IMG/VR virus record: IMGVR_UViG_3300008117_000215
Coordinates: 1 to 52,778 of that record
From: a virus
Strand: one strand, 5' to 3'
Length of the DNA: 52,778 nt
The notes under the pieces were generated by a model. That model saw nothing but the letters and a program-made list of their open reading frames with translations. It was not told the origin of the DNA and did no database searches. The translations under genes were made by a program, and so were the position numbers. Shown here piece after piece: positions 8,201 to 16,965 of the stretch (position 1 is the stretch's first letter; every line of letters begins with the position of its first letter).

Positions 8201-11080
8201 ATATCTTAAAGGACTTCCAAATACATAAAGTTCGTCTCCTGTTTGAAATCCGAATTCAGTAAGATTGAAATATATTTCAGGTGAATAAAAATAATAAGCT
8301 GTCCTTTGCGATCCAAAACTGACATCATTGACAGTTCCTGGATATATATCGTTTGTAAGGTCAATTTTTCTAGGGTTCCATCCATCTCCACCACCTCCGA
8401 AAGCAAATGGATATGGTATGATGCCATCTGGAATCGTAGTAGAAATGGTTGCCTCATCAGGCCTTATGAAATCCGAATTGGTCAAAGCCGGTTGGTTGTC
8501 TATATTACCAGCCTGACCCGAAACACCCAGTGCCAACATCCCATGAGCTAGCACCTCAGGAACTACAGTTGCCCTGCAAGGTATAATCTCATCTATCAGC
8601 TCATATGCCGGTGTTCCATCAATCAAAAAAGCCAAGTCTATATTCTCCCATGTTATATATATGGAAAGCGCCCGGGCGGGAGTAGGTCCAGAACCACCGC
8701 GTGTAAGATCAAAATTAACAAATGTGCCGGGCCTTCTTTCCAAAGGCAATGTTGCAGGAAGGTCTATTTTTATATCATACCCTGGATAAAAAACAGGCGT
8801 CAATGCACCCGATTTCAACTTGAACATAAAGCCATATCTATATGTCTCCATCATCATATGGCTCTTGTAACTATAGACATTCATTGGGACTTGGTATTCT
8901 CCAACAGATAATTGGTTCAACCCCCAAGAACCTACGGATATTAGTTCTCTGTAGTTTAAACTATATTCAAAAGTCGAAACCCACTCGCGGAAATCATATG
9001 TCTGATTAGGAGTAAGATTCGACAATATGGCCCTTCCATCAAGAAGTTCCACATTTTGAGCAAGATAGAAAGATTGAGAAAAGTCATTCAAAGAACCGAC
9101 ATCAAGGTCCAGAACATTGTTCTCGTACCCGTTATGTGAGAAGAACTGCTCCAGATTTCCATCCAGCACATATCTTCCTATGATGAATCCTGATGGAGCC
9201 GCTGTGTTGAAATAATTCAGGGCGGCTATTTCCACATAGGTGAATATGCCAGAAACCTCATTGGTAAGTTTAAGCTGATTGACTTTGTTACATACAACAT
9301 CAGGAAGACTGCCTATCAATCCTACATAATTATTGTCATTTGCAAAAACAGGTATGCCTTCCGTTAGCTGGCTCCAATTCGTTGCTGAGAAATCAGATGT
9401 AAGAAGCCTTGCAGAATACCTCCACAAACCGGATTTGACTGCACCACCACCTGTTGTTTGGCTTATGACTTCAATTCTGAATTTTTCATTGTTTATAATC
9501 CATTTGGATTCTAAATCAATATTGCCATATTGGTATATGTTGTTTGAGTCAACTATGGTCAGACCGCCATCGGTGATATATGCTCCCTTATAATAAAAAA
9601 CCCTTGGTAAATTAAAATTGTCGGTATAGTAAACAGAGAATTTTTGAGTATCCTGCTTCCTCTTTGCGCGGCAATCGATCTGCTTTAATGTGGAAAAGTT
9701 AAACTCCTTCGACCTTAAAAGTCTGGTATATGATATAACACCCTGGTCATCCTGTACGGCAACACCGATTTCACCAACACCATATATGTTTATTCCAACA
9801 AGCCCCCCGGAAACATATGTAGGGCCAATGAATGCGGAATTGTTAAGGTCGAAATTGTAAGCATCGATAACGGTAACGGTCCATATTCCTATGGCTTCTG
9901 GAACACCAACCACATTGGATATCCTAACGGCTTGGTTGTTTACAAGACCATGAGGATTCAATGTTGTTATTCTTACAACTCCCAAAGAATTCGATATGTT
10001 CCAAATCTCCAATTCGGATGGGAGCGTCCTTCTGGTAGTCCAAAACTGGAACGAATCAGTCGGCTTGTCATCGCTTCCAATCAAATTCCATTCACCAAGA
10101 CAACCCGGATCTATGGCTTCTTGTGATATGATAACCTGAATCTTATCACCGAATTTGAAACTCGATAATATTTCATCATATTCTATGGAAAAGAAATAAT
10201 CAAAATTCGGGAAGTCTGTGAATTCAACCTCTACATATCCTGTATAGGCTCCGGTCGCAACTTGCGATGTAACGGGCAGTCTTGCAGGAAATCCATTTGA
10301 TGTCTCATTGGCAAACCAATCCTCTATGGCTGTAAGGGTGTCTGTTACATTGCTTGATATAGGCCAATAAGATACCGTTTGTGTAATCAAACTAATCCCG
10401 GAAGGAGTGGTAAGCGAAGGGGTAAATACGAAAATATCAGCTGTTTTTGTAACGATTATATTATCTATCGACCCATCGAATGAACTAGATGCGTCAAAAA
10501 CAAGATTGAAATTTCCCAAAGTATCTACATAAACGGCGTATGGTGCATAAAAAGTCCCGTTCGTTGAATATGCAGTTCCGGAAAACTGATCCGAAGGTAT
10601 CGTTATTGAACCTGCCGTGACACCACTGATTGTAAATGTCACTCCGTACATTCCGGGTACGATTCCGGTCTGTGTTTGAGATAACGAACTTGCCACACCT
10701 GGCGCATGTGCAGCGGCCAAACCTACAATACTCCAATTCGTACCAAGCGTCCAGTCTGTTGAACCTGCTGAAAAATCACCATTCAAAACAATATCAGGTT
10801 GACCAACAAGAACAGGCTGGTCAGAGGTGTCAACATATATCCTGAATTTCTTATTCTGTACGGTCAGCGCATCAGGCTTGTAAACATATTCATTCCCATA
10901 CATCGGCTCGTAATCGGGCGAAACATTAGCACCACGGCCTACAGATCGTATGTTCATACCACCCGTGTTGACACCGTTCACCAATAAATCTCCGTTTCCG
11001 ATGTTTTTCGGGTCTATGTCTGAGTTAAGACCACCCTGCTGTGGTGACCATTTGGTTTTATTGATTTGAGGTTGAGCCAC
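5261..11080 (-). CDS. Giant tail structural protein, 1939 aa
   Basis: The largest gene in the window begins with GTG at 11080 (MAQPQINKTKWSPQQGGLNSDIDPKN). That N terminus matches the opening of tail-tubular-B or muzzle-type proteins of short-tailed phages, which commonly start with a QGGLNSD-like segment. The body is beta-rich, with many Tyr, Asn, Gly and Thr residues and no coiled-coil tape-measure pattern. A Cys-containing carbohydrate-binding-like region lies around residues 1440-1640. It follows three ring-like proteins and precedes fibre genes, the expected place for the distal tail nozzle. Exact family uncertain. Confidence 0.85.
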   Translation of the reverse strand: MAQPQINKTKWSPQQGGLNSDIDPKNIGNGDLLVNGVNTGGMNIRSVGRGANVSPDYEPMYGNEYVYKPDALTVQNKKFRIYVDTSDQPVLVGQPDIVLNGDFSAGSTDWTLGTNWSIVGLAAAHAPGVASSLSQTQTGIVPGMYGVTFTISGVTAGSITIPSDQFSGTAYSTNGTFYAPYAVYVDTLGNFNLVFDASSSFDGSIDNIIVTKTADIFVFTPSLTTPSGISLITQTVSYWPISSNVTDTLTAIEDWFANETSNGFPARLPVTSQVATGAYTGYVEVEFTDFPNFDYFFSIEYDEILSSFKFGDKIQVIISQEAIDPGCLGEWNLIGSDDKPTDSFQFWTTRRTLPSELEIWNISNSLGVVRITTLNPHGLVNNQAVRISNVVGVPEAIGIWTVTVIDAYNFDLNNSAFIGPTYVSGGLVGINIYGVGEIGVAVQDDQGVISYTRLLRSKEFNFSTLKQIDCRAKRKQDTQKFSVYYTDNFNLPRVFYYKGAYITDGGLTIVDSNNIYQYGNIDLESKWIINNEKFRIEVISQTTGGGAVKSGLWRYSARLLTSDFSATNWSQLTEGIPVFANDNNYVGLIGSLPDVVCNKVNQLKLTNEVSGIFTYVEIAALNYFNTAAPSGFIIGRYVLDGNLEQFFSHNGYENNVLDLDVGSLNDFSQSFYLAQNVELLDGRAILSNLTPNQTYDFREWVSTFEYSLNYRELISVGSWGLNQLSVGEYQVPMNVYSYKSHMMMETYRYGFMFKLKSGALTPVFYPGYDIKIDLPATLPLERRPGTFVNFDLTRGGSGPTPARALSIYITWENIDLAFLIDGTPAYELIDEIIPCRATVVPEVLAHGMLALGVSGQAGNIDNQPALTNSDFIRPDEATISTTIPDGIIPYPFAFGGGGDGWNPRKIDLTNDIYPGTVNDVSFGSQRTAYYFYSPEIYFNLTEFGFQTGDELYVFGSPLRYGGYSFREGGGGTNGEYLSYYFDWDGETGVSQNPTPIPVGAAENVLSPAAGVKETRSIAGTNHRNFTVYAISRFTGPISDDLYPLLFQNEKAVLGITNFATTINDNNTLGNADYGFYRAIYYRPIPNKYGDPASTQYTEFLPPFVVGSQIATITFDTYGDCFTQKSYMKQRYPAKWDYAAGTPTPSWNAAGTWGGWGAALGFYGQNRSNIQLRCLIDNNFNDDLLPPKDINAYIFYGYTDNGNPTAFNISRRLYVIPDGNGRDAQSFYNNGYTPTNNVISKNTFNPLLEYQTDWGNAIAWSNPESEGSNTDNLRVFPPLNLKFLDYTQGSITEAKALNGELVTIQPREVQRQYFNSTAMISTQNGGDVYLGSGAVLSRRGTTMNKFGSKHKWSVIVGLSDKGSDVMYGIDDINKTVWRIGYDGTNALEEIQGMKSFFANNLEWIRGKYTPAHDEGIRGVANQRYREVIWTLRGRKDYPEWQSEDNFCYLKKFYSSYGNELVPCYNITSSASTEQCWESRAGTFPYAINTAWTFTVLPGPTQPYAFIKTNLADEGYLLNTSSIPLVPGNTYVINIRANSSTTGIGVAFQLGGTIQYSITSAGDYYFNYTAQPGDNNICLYCPVGAKAYVTYASIRESYQNDLEWNTSGGWVLSNNEACTNSGGTAAQLFESVPDYITPNMPYTLKFFVDGYVSGDLRVKIGNAISPTLNITADGEYTVSLSPTATGVITFIPNPTFDGCIKSNISLCTSGVLKEYNTGDIVQTTGYGSVMSTWSQTPDIWICLKDNVTSNPYSPPDPDDPDWELIPHTNPAYYTEYTVVYNEIKNRFQSFMTILPRIYAHFQNGYLVPRPISDTGEVYVSDSGIPTTWFNDGVSAHSGDAYFDATINSPEGRKRYLAVRVESDVAPTSMTVTSGSGSSTTLAAEFEQREGQEFDGYVKDTTTESIIMGDFGIFRFTIGAGTYNKINSFIASVRDRARKWFR

Positions 11081-11082
11081 GG

Positions 11083-11817
11083 TTATATGTTATGGTTTAG
11101 TACGGATGCCGGATTAATCATGATAGCACGGGCTATTGCAGAGAAAATACCCTTATGCTGACGATGGTCGCGCTGGGCCGATTTGCCGCGTATCTTGTTC
11201 AACTGGGCAACCCATTCCCTTTGCCATGCCTGTGCCTGAGGATACATCTTATAGTTCATACCACTCATAGCATATTGATATGCCGCATAAGCGCTGAGTC
11301 CCCTTTGCCAATACTCGTCAAGGAACATGAGTCCGTTCTCATCCATGTTATAACTGCGGAACCATATCTTCACACTCGTAGCAGTGAAACTGCTTGAGAA
11401 CACAAGATATCCGTTCTGTACATCAAACACATTCAATCCACTGCCGCAATTGTAACCTTGTCCACAAAACTCGGTCAAGACATTGCGGTCGATGGCATAA
11501 TAGGCGCTGCAATTGCAAACGATATTGGTGGGATTCTGGTCGGTCTCCGGATTGAAATTGTAATTACAACCACACGATCCGCTGCAACTATCCCCCTCCG
11601 GCTTGATGCAAATCAATTCAAGGAAGCCTTCTGGAAGTTTAGCCTTGTGGCAATCCACATCCAATGTCTCGCACGAAACAACATAGGTCTCAATCGCATC
11701 AAGGTGCATCGCCCCCTCATTTATGAGCCTTTCCAAATCGGCATCGGCCAAGGTCGTATCCCTCAAGCCAAGCCTGAATTTCGTTGAATCTATTACGGAA
11801 TCAATACAGACTTTCAT
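11083..11817 (-). CDS. Ring/tail-tubular-A-like connector protein, 244 aa
   Basis: The N-terminal region (MKVCIDSVIDSTKFRLGLRDTTLADADLERLINEGA) resembles the helical start of head-tail connector or tail-tubular-A proteins. The central part is Cys-rich (SCSGSCGCNYN at ~96-106), and the C terminus is helical and basic. It starts on the last base of the 217-aa gene and stops two bases before the giant tail gene. By analogy to crAss-like and T7-like gene order (connector rings before nozzle) it probably forms a ring under the portal. Assignment rests mainly on order. Confidence 0.75.
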   Translation of the reverse strand: MKVCIDSVIDSTKFRLGLRDTTLADADLERLINEGAMHLDAIETYVVSCETLDVDCHKAKLPEGFLELICIKPEGDSCSGSCGCNYNFNPETDQNPTNIVCNCSAYYAIDRNVLTEFCGQGYNCGSGLNVFDVQNGYLVFSSSFTATSVKIWFRSYNMDENGLMFLDEYWQRGLSAYAAYQYAMSGMNYKMYPQAQAWQREWVAQLNKIRGKSAQRDHRQHKGIFSAIARAIMINPASVLNHNI

Positions 11818-12470
11818 TACATTCTAGGTTGTGGTGGTATGGTTGTATCCCTCTGCTCATTTATCCTATCCATCGGAGTTCTTGAAATCATATTCATGCT
11901 TCCCTGAAGTATGTACAATTCCATCTTACTGATATCGGATGCTTCGATTGGATATTGATCGAAGTCCACATTATACGAAGGAACCTTAGTTGGGTCTGCG
12001 AATATCGCCTCCATACGCATGTTCTCTATGCTGTCGTTTGAATAAACCTCTATCTCTCCGTTTCCAAGCACCAACACCATAGGCTTACGCATCTTCTTTA
12101 TGATACGATTGTTCATCATAGATGCCATCTGCGCCCTGTTGTTCACCTCACGAAACTGGCATAACTGTCCGTTCGCTCCGACATATCCAAGACCCGTTGC
12201 ACGACCATCAAGTGAAATAAGGTCGGGAACATTGTAAAACTTGCTGTAACAAGTGTCTTCGTCTTGAGAAAGGATTACATACTCCGGCTTGTATACTTGA
12301 TAATAAACAGGAGGAACAAGTCCATTCTGCTTCCAACGCTCCGAAACAATGAATGCCCGAGCAGTATGAATCAATGAATAGATATAACCCTTGTCAAACC
12401 TTGTGTCAACAGTCAGATATCCACCGCTTGGCAGGGAACCTATGCGTTCATATAGTTCAGGAAGCGTCAT
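11817..12470 (-). CDS. Ring/tail connector-like protein, 217 aa
   Basis: Starts MTLPELYERIGSLPSGGYLTVDTRFDKGYIYSLIHTARA, a helical N terminus of the kind found in phage ring proteins, followed by mixed alpha/beta sequence and a Met/Ile-rich C terminus. It lies one base from the 286-aa gene and shares one base with the 244-aa gene. Three consecutive proteins of 217-286 residues between capsid and nozzle genes fit stacked tail rings. No sequence motif gives a firmer call. Confidence 0.72.
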   Translation of the reverse strand: MTLPELYERIGSLPSGGYLTVDTRFDKGYIYSLIHTARAFIVSERWKQNGLVPPVYYQVYKPEYVILSQDEDTCYSKFYNVPDLISLDGRATGLGYVGANGQLCQFREVNNRAQMASMMNNRIIKKMRKPMVLVLGNGEIEVYSNDSIENMRMEAIFADPTKVPSYNVDFDQYPIEASDISKMELYILQGSMNMISRTPMDRINEQRDTTIPPQPRM

Positions 12471-12471
12471 C

Positions 12472-13332
12472 TTATGGCTGGTTTGTTATCTCGGATTGCG
12501 ACTGTATCATCAAATTATCATCCCTCATGGACATCGCCATCAATCTTGCTGTCTCATCCGCAATGAAATATATGAACCTCTCAGAGTAAATAGTAAGGAG
12601 GTCTGTACTTGCGTTAGTCACATCTATATAAACCGGAATGGAAACATAATCCATCGTGATCTGTGTACATGTCAAATCAATCGGATATATCTTCATAACC
12701 GTATTGGCAATTTCATAGTACGGATCGTAAACCGAAGGTGCGTTCAGATTGCTGAACTTCCTATTCGATTTCATATCATAGGCATCGTTGTAGATGATCC
12801 TGTTGATAAGCCCCGTTCCACTAAAAGCCGTAACACCTACTATGGGTGTGATGAGGTATTTATCCGAATACAACTCGAACAAGTCGTTACGAAGACGCTT
12901 TACATATCTCGTACCGTTCGCCTGTGCGTTCACACTGGCTATCTGAACAGCCTCTCCATTACGCAAATTAACTTCACCGGCCAATGTGATTCTGATGGGA
13001 GTAGTAGCCGTAGCCGATGTTATATTCACACCAAGAGGCATGATATACTGAGCCTTGACATTCATCACATGGTGGTAATCGGTCATGCCCGCACCACCAG
13101 GAATCAAATCCAATGTATTCGATGTAGGAGTGAAAGTAGCATTGGTTTTGAAGATTCCAAACAAATCATCCTGCACCTGTATGCGGTCATTGGTGGCAAC
13201 CTTCAGCTCAACACCCTTGTTGGTGGCTTCCCTTACAAACCTGTTCTTCTTGGCTGTTGTGAAATATCCGGTATACGCCTGATCTGTCTTTAGATCTAGG
13301 ATATTATTAAAGTCTGTTCCAAATATCGGCAT
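12472..13332 (-). CDS. Ring/tail connector-like protein, 286 aa
   Basis: First gene of the tail unit, with an exact TAnnTTTG element only four bases before its ATG. The sequence (MPIFGTDFNNILDLKTDQAYTGYFTTAKKNRFVREA) is followed by beta-rich stretches (LDLIPGGAGMTDYHHVMNVKA) and a helical C terminus. This is consistent with a tail ring or barrel component. The product contains no enzymatic motif. The terminator at 13372-13408 isolates it from the upstream gene, so the tail genes are a separate transcription unit. Confidence 0.75.
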   Translation of the reverse strand: MPIFGTDFNNILDLKTDQAYTGYFTTAKKNRFVREATNKGVELKVATNDRIQVQDDLFGIFKTNATFTPTSNTLDLIPGGAGMTDYHHVMNVKAQYIMPLGVNITSATATTPIRITLAGEVNLRNGEAVQIASVNAQANGTRYVKRLRNDLFELYSDKYLITPIVGVTAFSGTGLINRIIYNDAYDMKSNRKFSNLNAPSVYDPYYEIANTVMKIYPIDLTCTQITMDYVSIPVYIDVTNASTDLLTIYSERFIYFIADETARLMAMSMRDDNLMIQSQSEITNQP

Positions 13333-13336
13333 AGTA

Positions 13337-13344
13337 CAAAAATA
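13337..13344 (-). promoter_or_regulatory. Promoter -7 element TATTTTTG, near-leaderless
   Basis: An exact TAnnTTTG match on the minus strand ends four bases before ATG 13332. It lies just past a strong terminator, so it is well placed to start the tail operon (rings, giant tail protein, fibres). If transcription starts ~7 bases after the element, the mRNA would be leaderless or nearly so. Confidence 0.65.
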
Positions 13345-13371
13345 GGTAACACATAGCCATTATGCCTCATT

Positions 13372-13408
13372 TCCAATAAAAAACCCCCTCGGCCAAACAC
13401 CAAGGGGG
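13372..13408 (-). terminator. Rho-independent terminator after the 428-aa gene
   Basis: On the minus strand the sequence CCCCCTTGG, a seven-base loop, then CCGAGGGGG forms a 9-bp stem with one G-T pair, followed directly by TTTTTTATT. It sits 22 bases after the stop of the 428-aa gene and before the tail promoter. Confidence 0.85.
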
Positions 13409-13429
13409 CAAACTAAACAATCAAACAAC

Positions 13430-14716
13430 TTATTCCACTTCCAGTACCGTCTTGATTTTCTCCTTCAAAGCCGATACGGATTTATAAGCTTGATATCCAG
13501 GAACACCCAGTTCCTTGGCATATTCTTTTAATTTTTCAAGGTCTTGTGTATCAATTATGTTTACTGAATCCTGAAGCTCCTTGGTTTGTGACTTACCCAA
13601 AGATACTTCGTTTTTCAAAGCCTCGATGATTTCCTTGATTTCTTCGTACTTGATATTGTTAGGAGCCTCCTTGCCCGTGAGTTCCTTATAGTCTCTCTTC
13701 AGCAATTTGTAATGCTCATTAAAAGATGCAGTGCTTTCTTGGTTCTGCTTCTTGGTTGCGAACTTGCTCTTGGTGTATGCCTCCAGCTTCTCATCCCTCA
13801 AATCATCTTCGGGAAGATTACTCATGCGGTTTACCTCAGGCTGTACGACATTCACATACGAATCAATATCCTTAGAGAAATATATCACAGCATCATCCGA
13901 ATCACGACCTACGAAAGTGTTTCCTTGCAGGTACAATCCGTTGGTGTTCTTTACAATAATGCCCAATGCGATAGCCTTATTGACATATATCTTCATAACA
14001 ACGGTTGGGTTGTTGCTGTAATTGGCAAGGAAGTCATCGGCATAGGTCATAACACCGTTGTAGGCTTTCTGCCACAACTTTCCACCAAGATGGGATTCCC
14101 TTGTTCCGATACCCTTTAAGCCAATCAAGCCGTGGAGAATCTCACTCCTTCTCTTGCCGGCCAATTCGGGGGCATAGTATAAAGCTAAATCATACTGCTC
14201 CTGCCATGTCATGCCATCAACGATGGTGAACACATGCGTTTTCTTCCGATCCGCAAGGTGCATTAACCTAGACCTTTGCGTTACAATCTCTACGATTCCG
14301 ATAGGCTCGGTACTTGGAGCGTGTCCGTTTTGGAAATCGGTTCCATGCTCCAACTGCATATGACGGGAAAAGAACTCACGCACAGCGATACGCTTGCGCC
14401 TGTTCATCTCATTCATCTCACGCAATTGTTCGTATTGGTTCATTTCCTCGTATGTGTCCGGATTGTTCTCGTCGAACTTGGGACGTGGAGGAAGCGGCTT
14501 GTCCTCGGTGTCATATTCAAACTCCCATGTTTTGTTCAAGGGAGTGAACTTGACGCGAAGGATATCCATGTTTCGGTACTGCGGATTGGTTTCAAATTCC
14601 GCAGAGGTCATCATGATGAAGTCCTCTGTAAGGACATACCATGTGCCATTAATGATGGTTTGTGCGACAAACTCCGTGTTTTGGAGTTTGCTCGTAATTC
14701 TGAGCTTTTCTTTCAT
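13430..14716 (-). CDS. Structural-region protein with C-terminal SAP/Rho-N-like segment, 428 aa
   Basis: The N-terminal ~80 residues are beta-rich with a Lys/Pro linker (DKPLPPRPKFDENNP). The centre (~90-290) is mixed and contains acidic-helical stretches. The C-terminal ~45 residues (DTQDLEKLKEYAKELGVPGY...KSVSALKEKIKTVLEV) resemble a Rho-N/HeH/SAP-type helical fold often used to bind nucleic acid. The gene is a monocistronic unit: its own promoter at 14744-14751 and a terminator right after its stop. The location between capsid and ring genes suggests a virion or head-completion protein that contacts DNA (inference). Confidence 0.7.
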   Translation of the reverse strand: MKEKLRITSKLQNTEFVAQTIINGTWYVLTEDFIMMTSAEFETNPQYRNMDILRVKFTPLNKTWEFEYDTEDKPLPPRPKFDENNPDTYEEMNQYEQLREMNEMNRRKRIAVREFFSRHMQLEHGTDFQNGHAPSTEPIGIVEIVTQRSRLMHLADRKKTHVFTIVDGMTWQEQYDLALYYAPELAGKRRSEILHGLIGLKGIGTRESHLGGKLWQKAYNGVMTYADDFLANYSNNPTVVMKIYVNKAIALGIIVKNTNGLYLQGNTFVGRDSDDAVIYFSKDIDSYVNVVQPEVNRMSNLPEDDLRDEKLEAYTKSKFATKKQNQESTASFNEHYKLLKRDYKELTGKEAPNNIKYEEIKEIIEALKNEVSLGKSQTKELQDSVNIIDTQDLEKLKEYAKELGVPGYQAYKSVSALKEKIKTVLEVE

Positions 14717-14743
14717 GTTAGTACAGTTTAGACGTTACATCGG

Positions 14744-14751
14744 CAAATATA
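14744..14751 (-). promoter_or_regulatory. Promoter -7 element TATATTTG
   Basis: Exact TAnnTTTG on the minus strand, 27 bases before ATG 14716. It lies at the end of the U-run of the preceding terminator, so termination and re-initiation occur back to back. Confidence 0.6.
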
Positions 14752-14782
14752 ATAAAAAAAACCTCCCGGTAATCAGGGAGGT
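14751..14782 (-). terminator. Rho-independent terminator after the auxiliary capsid gene
   Basis: Minus strand ACCTCCC, eight-base loop, GGGAGGT, followed by a run of T. The 7-bp perfect stem lies about 24 bases past the stop of the 246-aa gene, closing the capsid unit. Confidence 0.85.
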
Positions 14783-14805
14783 CTTCGCAAAGGAGGAAAC
14801 GGGGA

Positions 14806-15546
14806 TTAGATAACGGCGATAGCGTCAGCTGCATCAGTACCATCGAGGTCGGCAGTGATTGCAGCGAGTACGGCTGCGTAATCAGCTTCACCATCTTCAA
14901 GGTAAAGATCAAGTACGCTTGCTACTGACACACCATCCTTGATGTTCATTCCTGTAACAGGAGAATACTCAATGTGAACGGTAGTGTAAGTATTACCAGC
15001 AGGAACTGTGATACCTTGAAGAGCCAAGGCGGCAGTAGTTCCTTTGGCAACTACACCTGGAGTACCGGTAACTTGTGTCAAACCACCACCAACTTGCAAG
15101 ATAGTCACGGTAAACACTGGGAATCCGGCTTCAGCGGTCAGAACCAAAGTGGTTGTACCAGTGGCAGCAATCTTGATGTTCTGGTCATTGTTGATTTGAC
15201 TACGGAACGCATCACCGATAGTGGTAGCAGTATCACCGGAAGCAGCGGTAGTGTAGGTATAAGTACCTGTGTAGGTCTTACCAGTACTGAAGTTGTACTG
15301 CTGGATGATGAACTGATACACACTGTTGTTTGCCGCAACAGGGGTCAAGGTTGTAACCTGTAGGGTTTCAGCAACGGCAGCAGTGATGCTAGCCTTGGTG
15401 ATAGCGTTGTACTTGGTGATAACCTGACCTTGTGTAGCAAGGGGGTCACTCCAAGTGATAACACCAGCAGCCATAGCCCAAGAGGTAGCTGTGTATACAT
15501 CGGCAACGATGTAGGTCTTATTTGGATATGTTGATACGATAGACAT
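14806..15546 (-). CDS. Auxiliary capsid/head-decoration protein, 246 aa
   Basis: The protein is Thr-, Ala- and Val-rich, almost without Lys or Arg, beta-strand patterned, with repeated TTLT/TGTYTYTTAASGDT segments and an acidic C terminus (DLDGTDAADAIAVI). This composition and its place directly after the major capsid gene match phage decoration or head-fibre proteins. It is followed by a terminator, as expected for a highly expressed capsid unit. The leader is A-rich (AATCTAAAAC before ATG) with no Shine-Dalgarno. Confidence 0.78.
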   Translation of the reverse strand: MSIVSTYPNKTYIVADVYTATSWAMAAGVITWSDPLATQGQVITKYNAITKASITAAVAETLQVTTLTPVAANNSVYQFIIQQYNFSTGKTYTGTYTYTTAASGDTATTIGDAFRSQINNDQNIKIAATGTTTLVLTAEAGFPVFTVTILQVGGGLTQVTGTPGVVAKGTTAALALQGITVPAGNTYTTVHIEYSPVTGMNIKDGVSVASVLDLYLEDGEADYAAVLAAITADLDGTDAADAIAVI

Positions 15547-15581
15547 GTTTTAGATTTTTTTTAAAGGTTAATTAATTAAGA

Positions 15582-16943
15582 TTAAGCGGCAAGTTCCCAC
15601 CATACGCAAGCGTCAGCAGTGAAGTCAACACCAGCGTCTTCGAGGATTTCGAACTGTCCACCGTCAGTAGCGGAAGCACCCATCTGGTAACCATTCAACA
15701 TGCCACCACCGGTGGAGTTGGTAGTTCCAGGGCCAACCATACCTGGGATGAAACGATACAAGGTCTCAGCACCACCGGTCAAATCAGATGAACCGAAGTG
15801 GAACTTACGAACCGAAGGAATCATTCCGCCAAGCTTGTTTGGAACAGGGTTCAGGTTAAGGATACAGAAGGTGTTAGACTCTTTGTAACCAGCACCAGCG
15901 ATAGTGGAAATGGTTGGGAAAGAGTAAACATCATCAAAGATGGACATAACCATAAACTTGATGGTAACACCGTTGATGGTAGCTTGTGTTACATCGAAGT
16001 TCAATTCGTTACCGTTGATGACAGCTTTGGAAACGGTGAACTGGATGTTAGCACCACCATAAAGGTCGTTGATTCTGGCCCAAGCACGACGGCCACCGAT
16101 CCACAAATAGTTCTGCTCTTGAGCAGGATCGTTGATAGCCATGAAATCAAGCAAAGACTCGAAACCGGCTTGAGTCAACAATGTAGTGGATGAAGTGAAA
16201 GAACCACCCTGATTACGCACAGCGGCACGAAGACCTTCGTAACGGTTAACAGTACCTTCAGTAGGAGATACGAACTGACCAGGCTCAGAGTAGAACATGT
16301 TCTTAACCTTGTTCTTCATGAAGCGCTGGATCATGTCCAATTCACCTTGAGTGTAAGAGTAGAAAGTCTCATCGAACTTGTAGCTGATGAACTTCTCACG
16401 ACGGCTCATGGTGAAAGACTCACGGGTAACAGCAGTCCAGTTGTAACGGACAGCGTTCTCCTTGTATAGGTTGGTTACTCCGGTAGAGTAGTGGTTACCG
16501 GAACCAGAACCCATCTCCAATACGCTGCGACCAGCAACGAAGTGAGAAGCAGCTACAAGAGCAGCAGGGTTGGTGGCAGGAGCCAAGGTAACAGTACCGG
16601 GAGCAGCAGCCAATACATAAGCTTGGTTACCGTTTGAATCACGGACAATCATCTTCTCACGGAAGGCGTTGTAAGTAGGATCAACCCAGGTAACAACCAG
16701 GTTAGCACCTGACTGTGTAACGGTAGCAACGGTTGCAACAACCTCTTGACGGGGTTGGAAAGCAACGCGCAACTGTCCATCAGGACCTTCGATTGAATAA
16801 GAACCGGATGGGTTCAAAGCGTCAACAAGCATCAACGGCTTGGCCCAACCACGGGCGAGATCTTGTACTCCGGACGCCCAGTTACGGTTGTTCACAATCG
16901 TAGCGAACAACGGGTTATATTGGGGGTTATTTGGTGTAATCAT
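15582..16943 (-). CDS. Major capsid protein, 453 aa
   Basis: Length, position after a scaffold-like gene and before a decoration gene, and composition (few Cys, many Gly, Ala, Asn and Thr) fit a HK97-fold major capsid protein. Useful segments are LMLVDALNPSGSYSIEGPDG near the N terminus, an inserted beta domain at ~70-110, a basic-helical centre (MSRREKFISYKFDETFYSYTQ) like the spine helix, and a C terminus ending CVWWELAA. The leader before ATG is A/T-rich (CAATCTAAAAAA) without a Shine-Dalgarno, typical of highly expressed Bacteroidetes genes. Fold assignment is inference. Confidence 0.87.
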   Translation of the reverse strand: MITPNNPQYNPLFATIVNNRNWASGVQDLARGWAKPLMLVDALNPSGSYSIEGPDGQLRVAFQPRQEVVATVATVTQSGANLVVTWVDPTYNAFREKMIVRDSNGNQAYVLAAAPGTVTLAPATNPAALVAASHFVAGRSVLEMGSGSGNHYSTGVTNLYKENAVRYNWTAVTRESFTMSRREKFISYKFDETFYSYTQGELDMIQRFMKNKVKNMFYSEPGQFVSPTEGTVNRYEGLRAAVRNQGGSFTSSTTLLTQAGFESLLDFMAINDPAQEQNYLWIGGRRAWARINDLYGGANIQFTVSKAVINGNELNFDVTQATINGVTIKFMVMSIFDDVYSFPTISTIAGAGYKESNTFCILNLNPVPNKLGGMIPSVRKFHFGSSDLTGGAETLYRFIPGMVGPGTTNSTGGGMLNGYQMGASATDGGQFEILEDAGVDFTADACVWWELAA

Positions 16944-16965
16944 TTTTTTAGATTGTTAAATTAAG

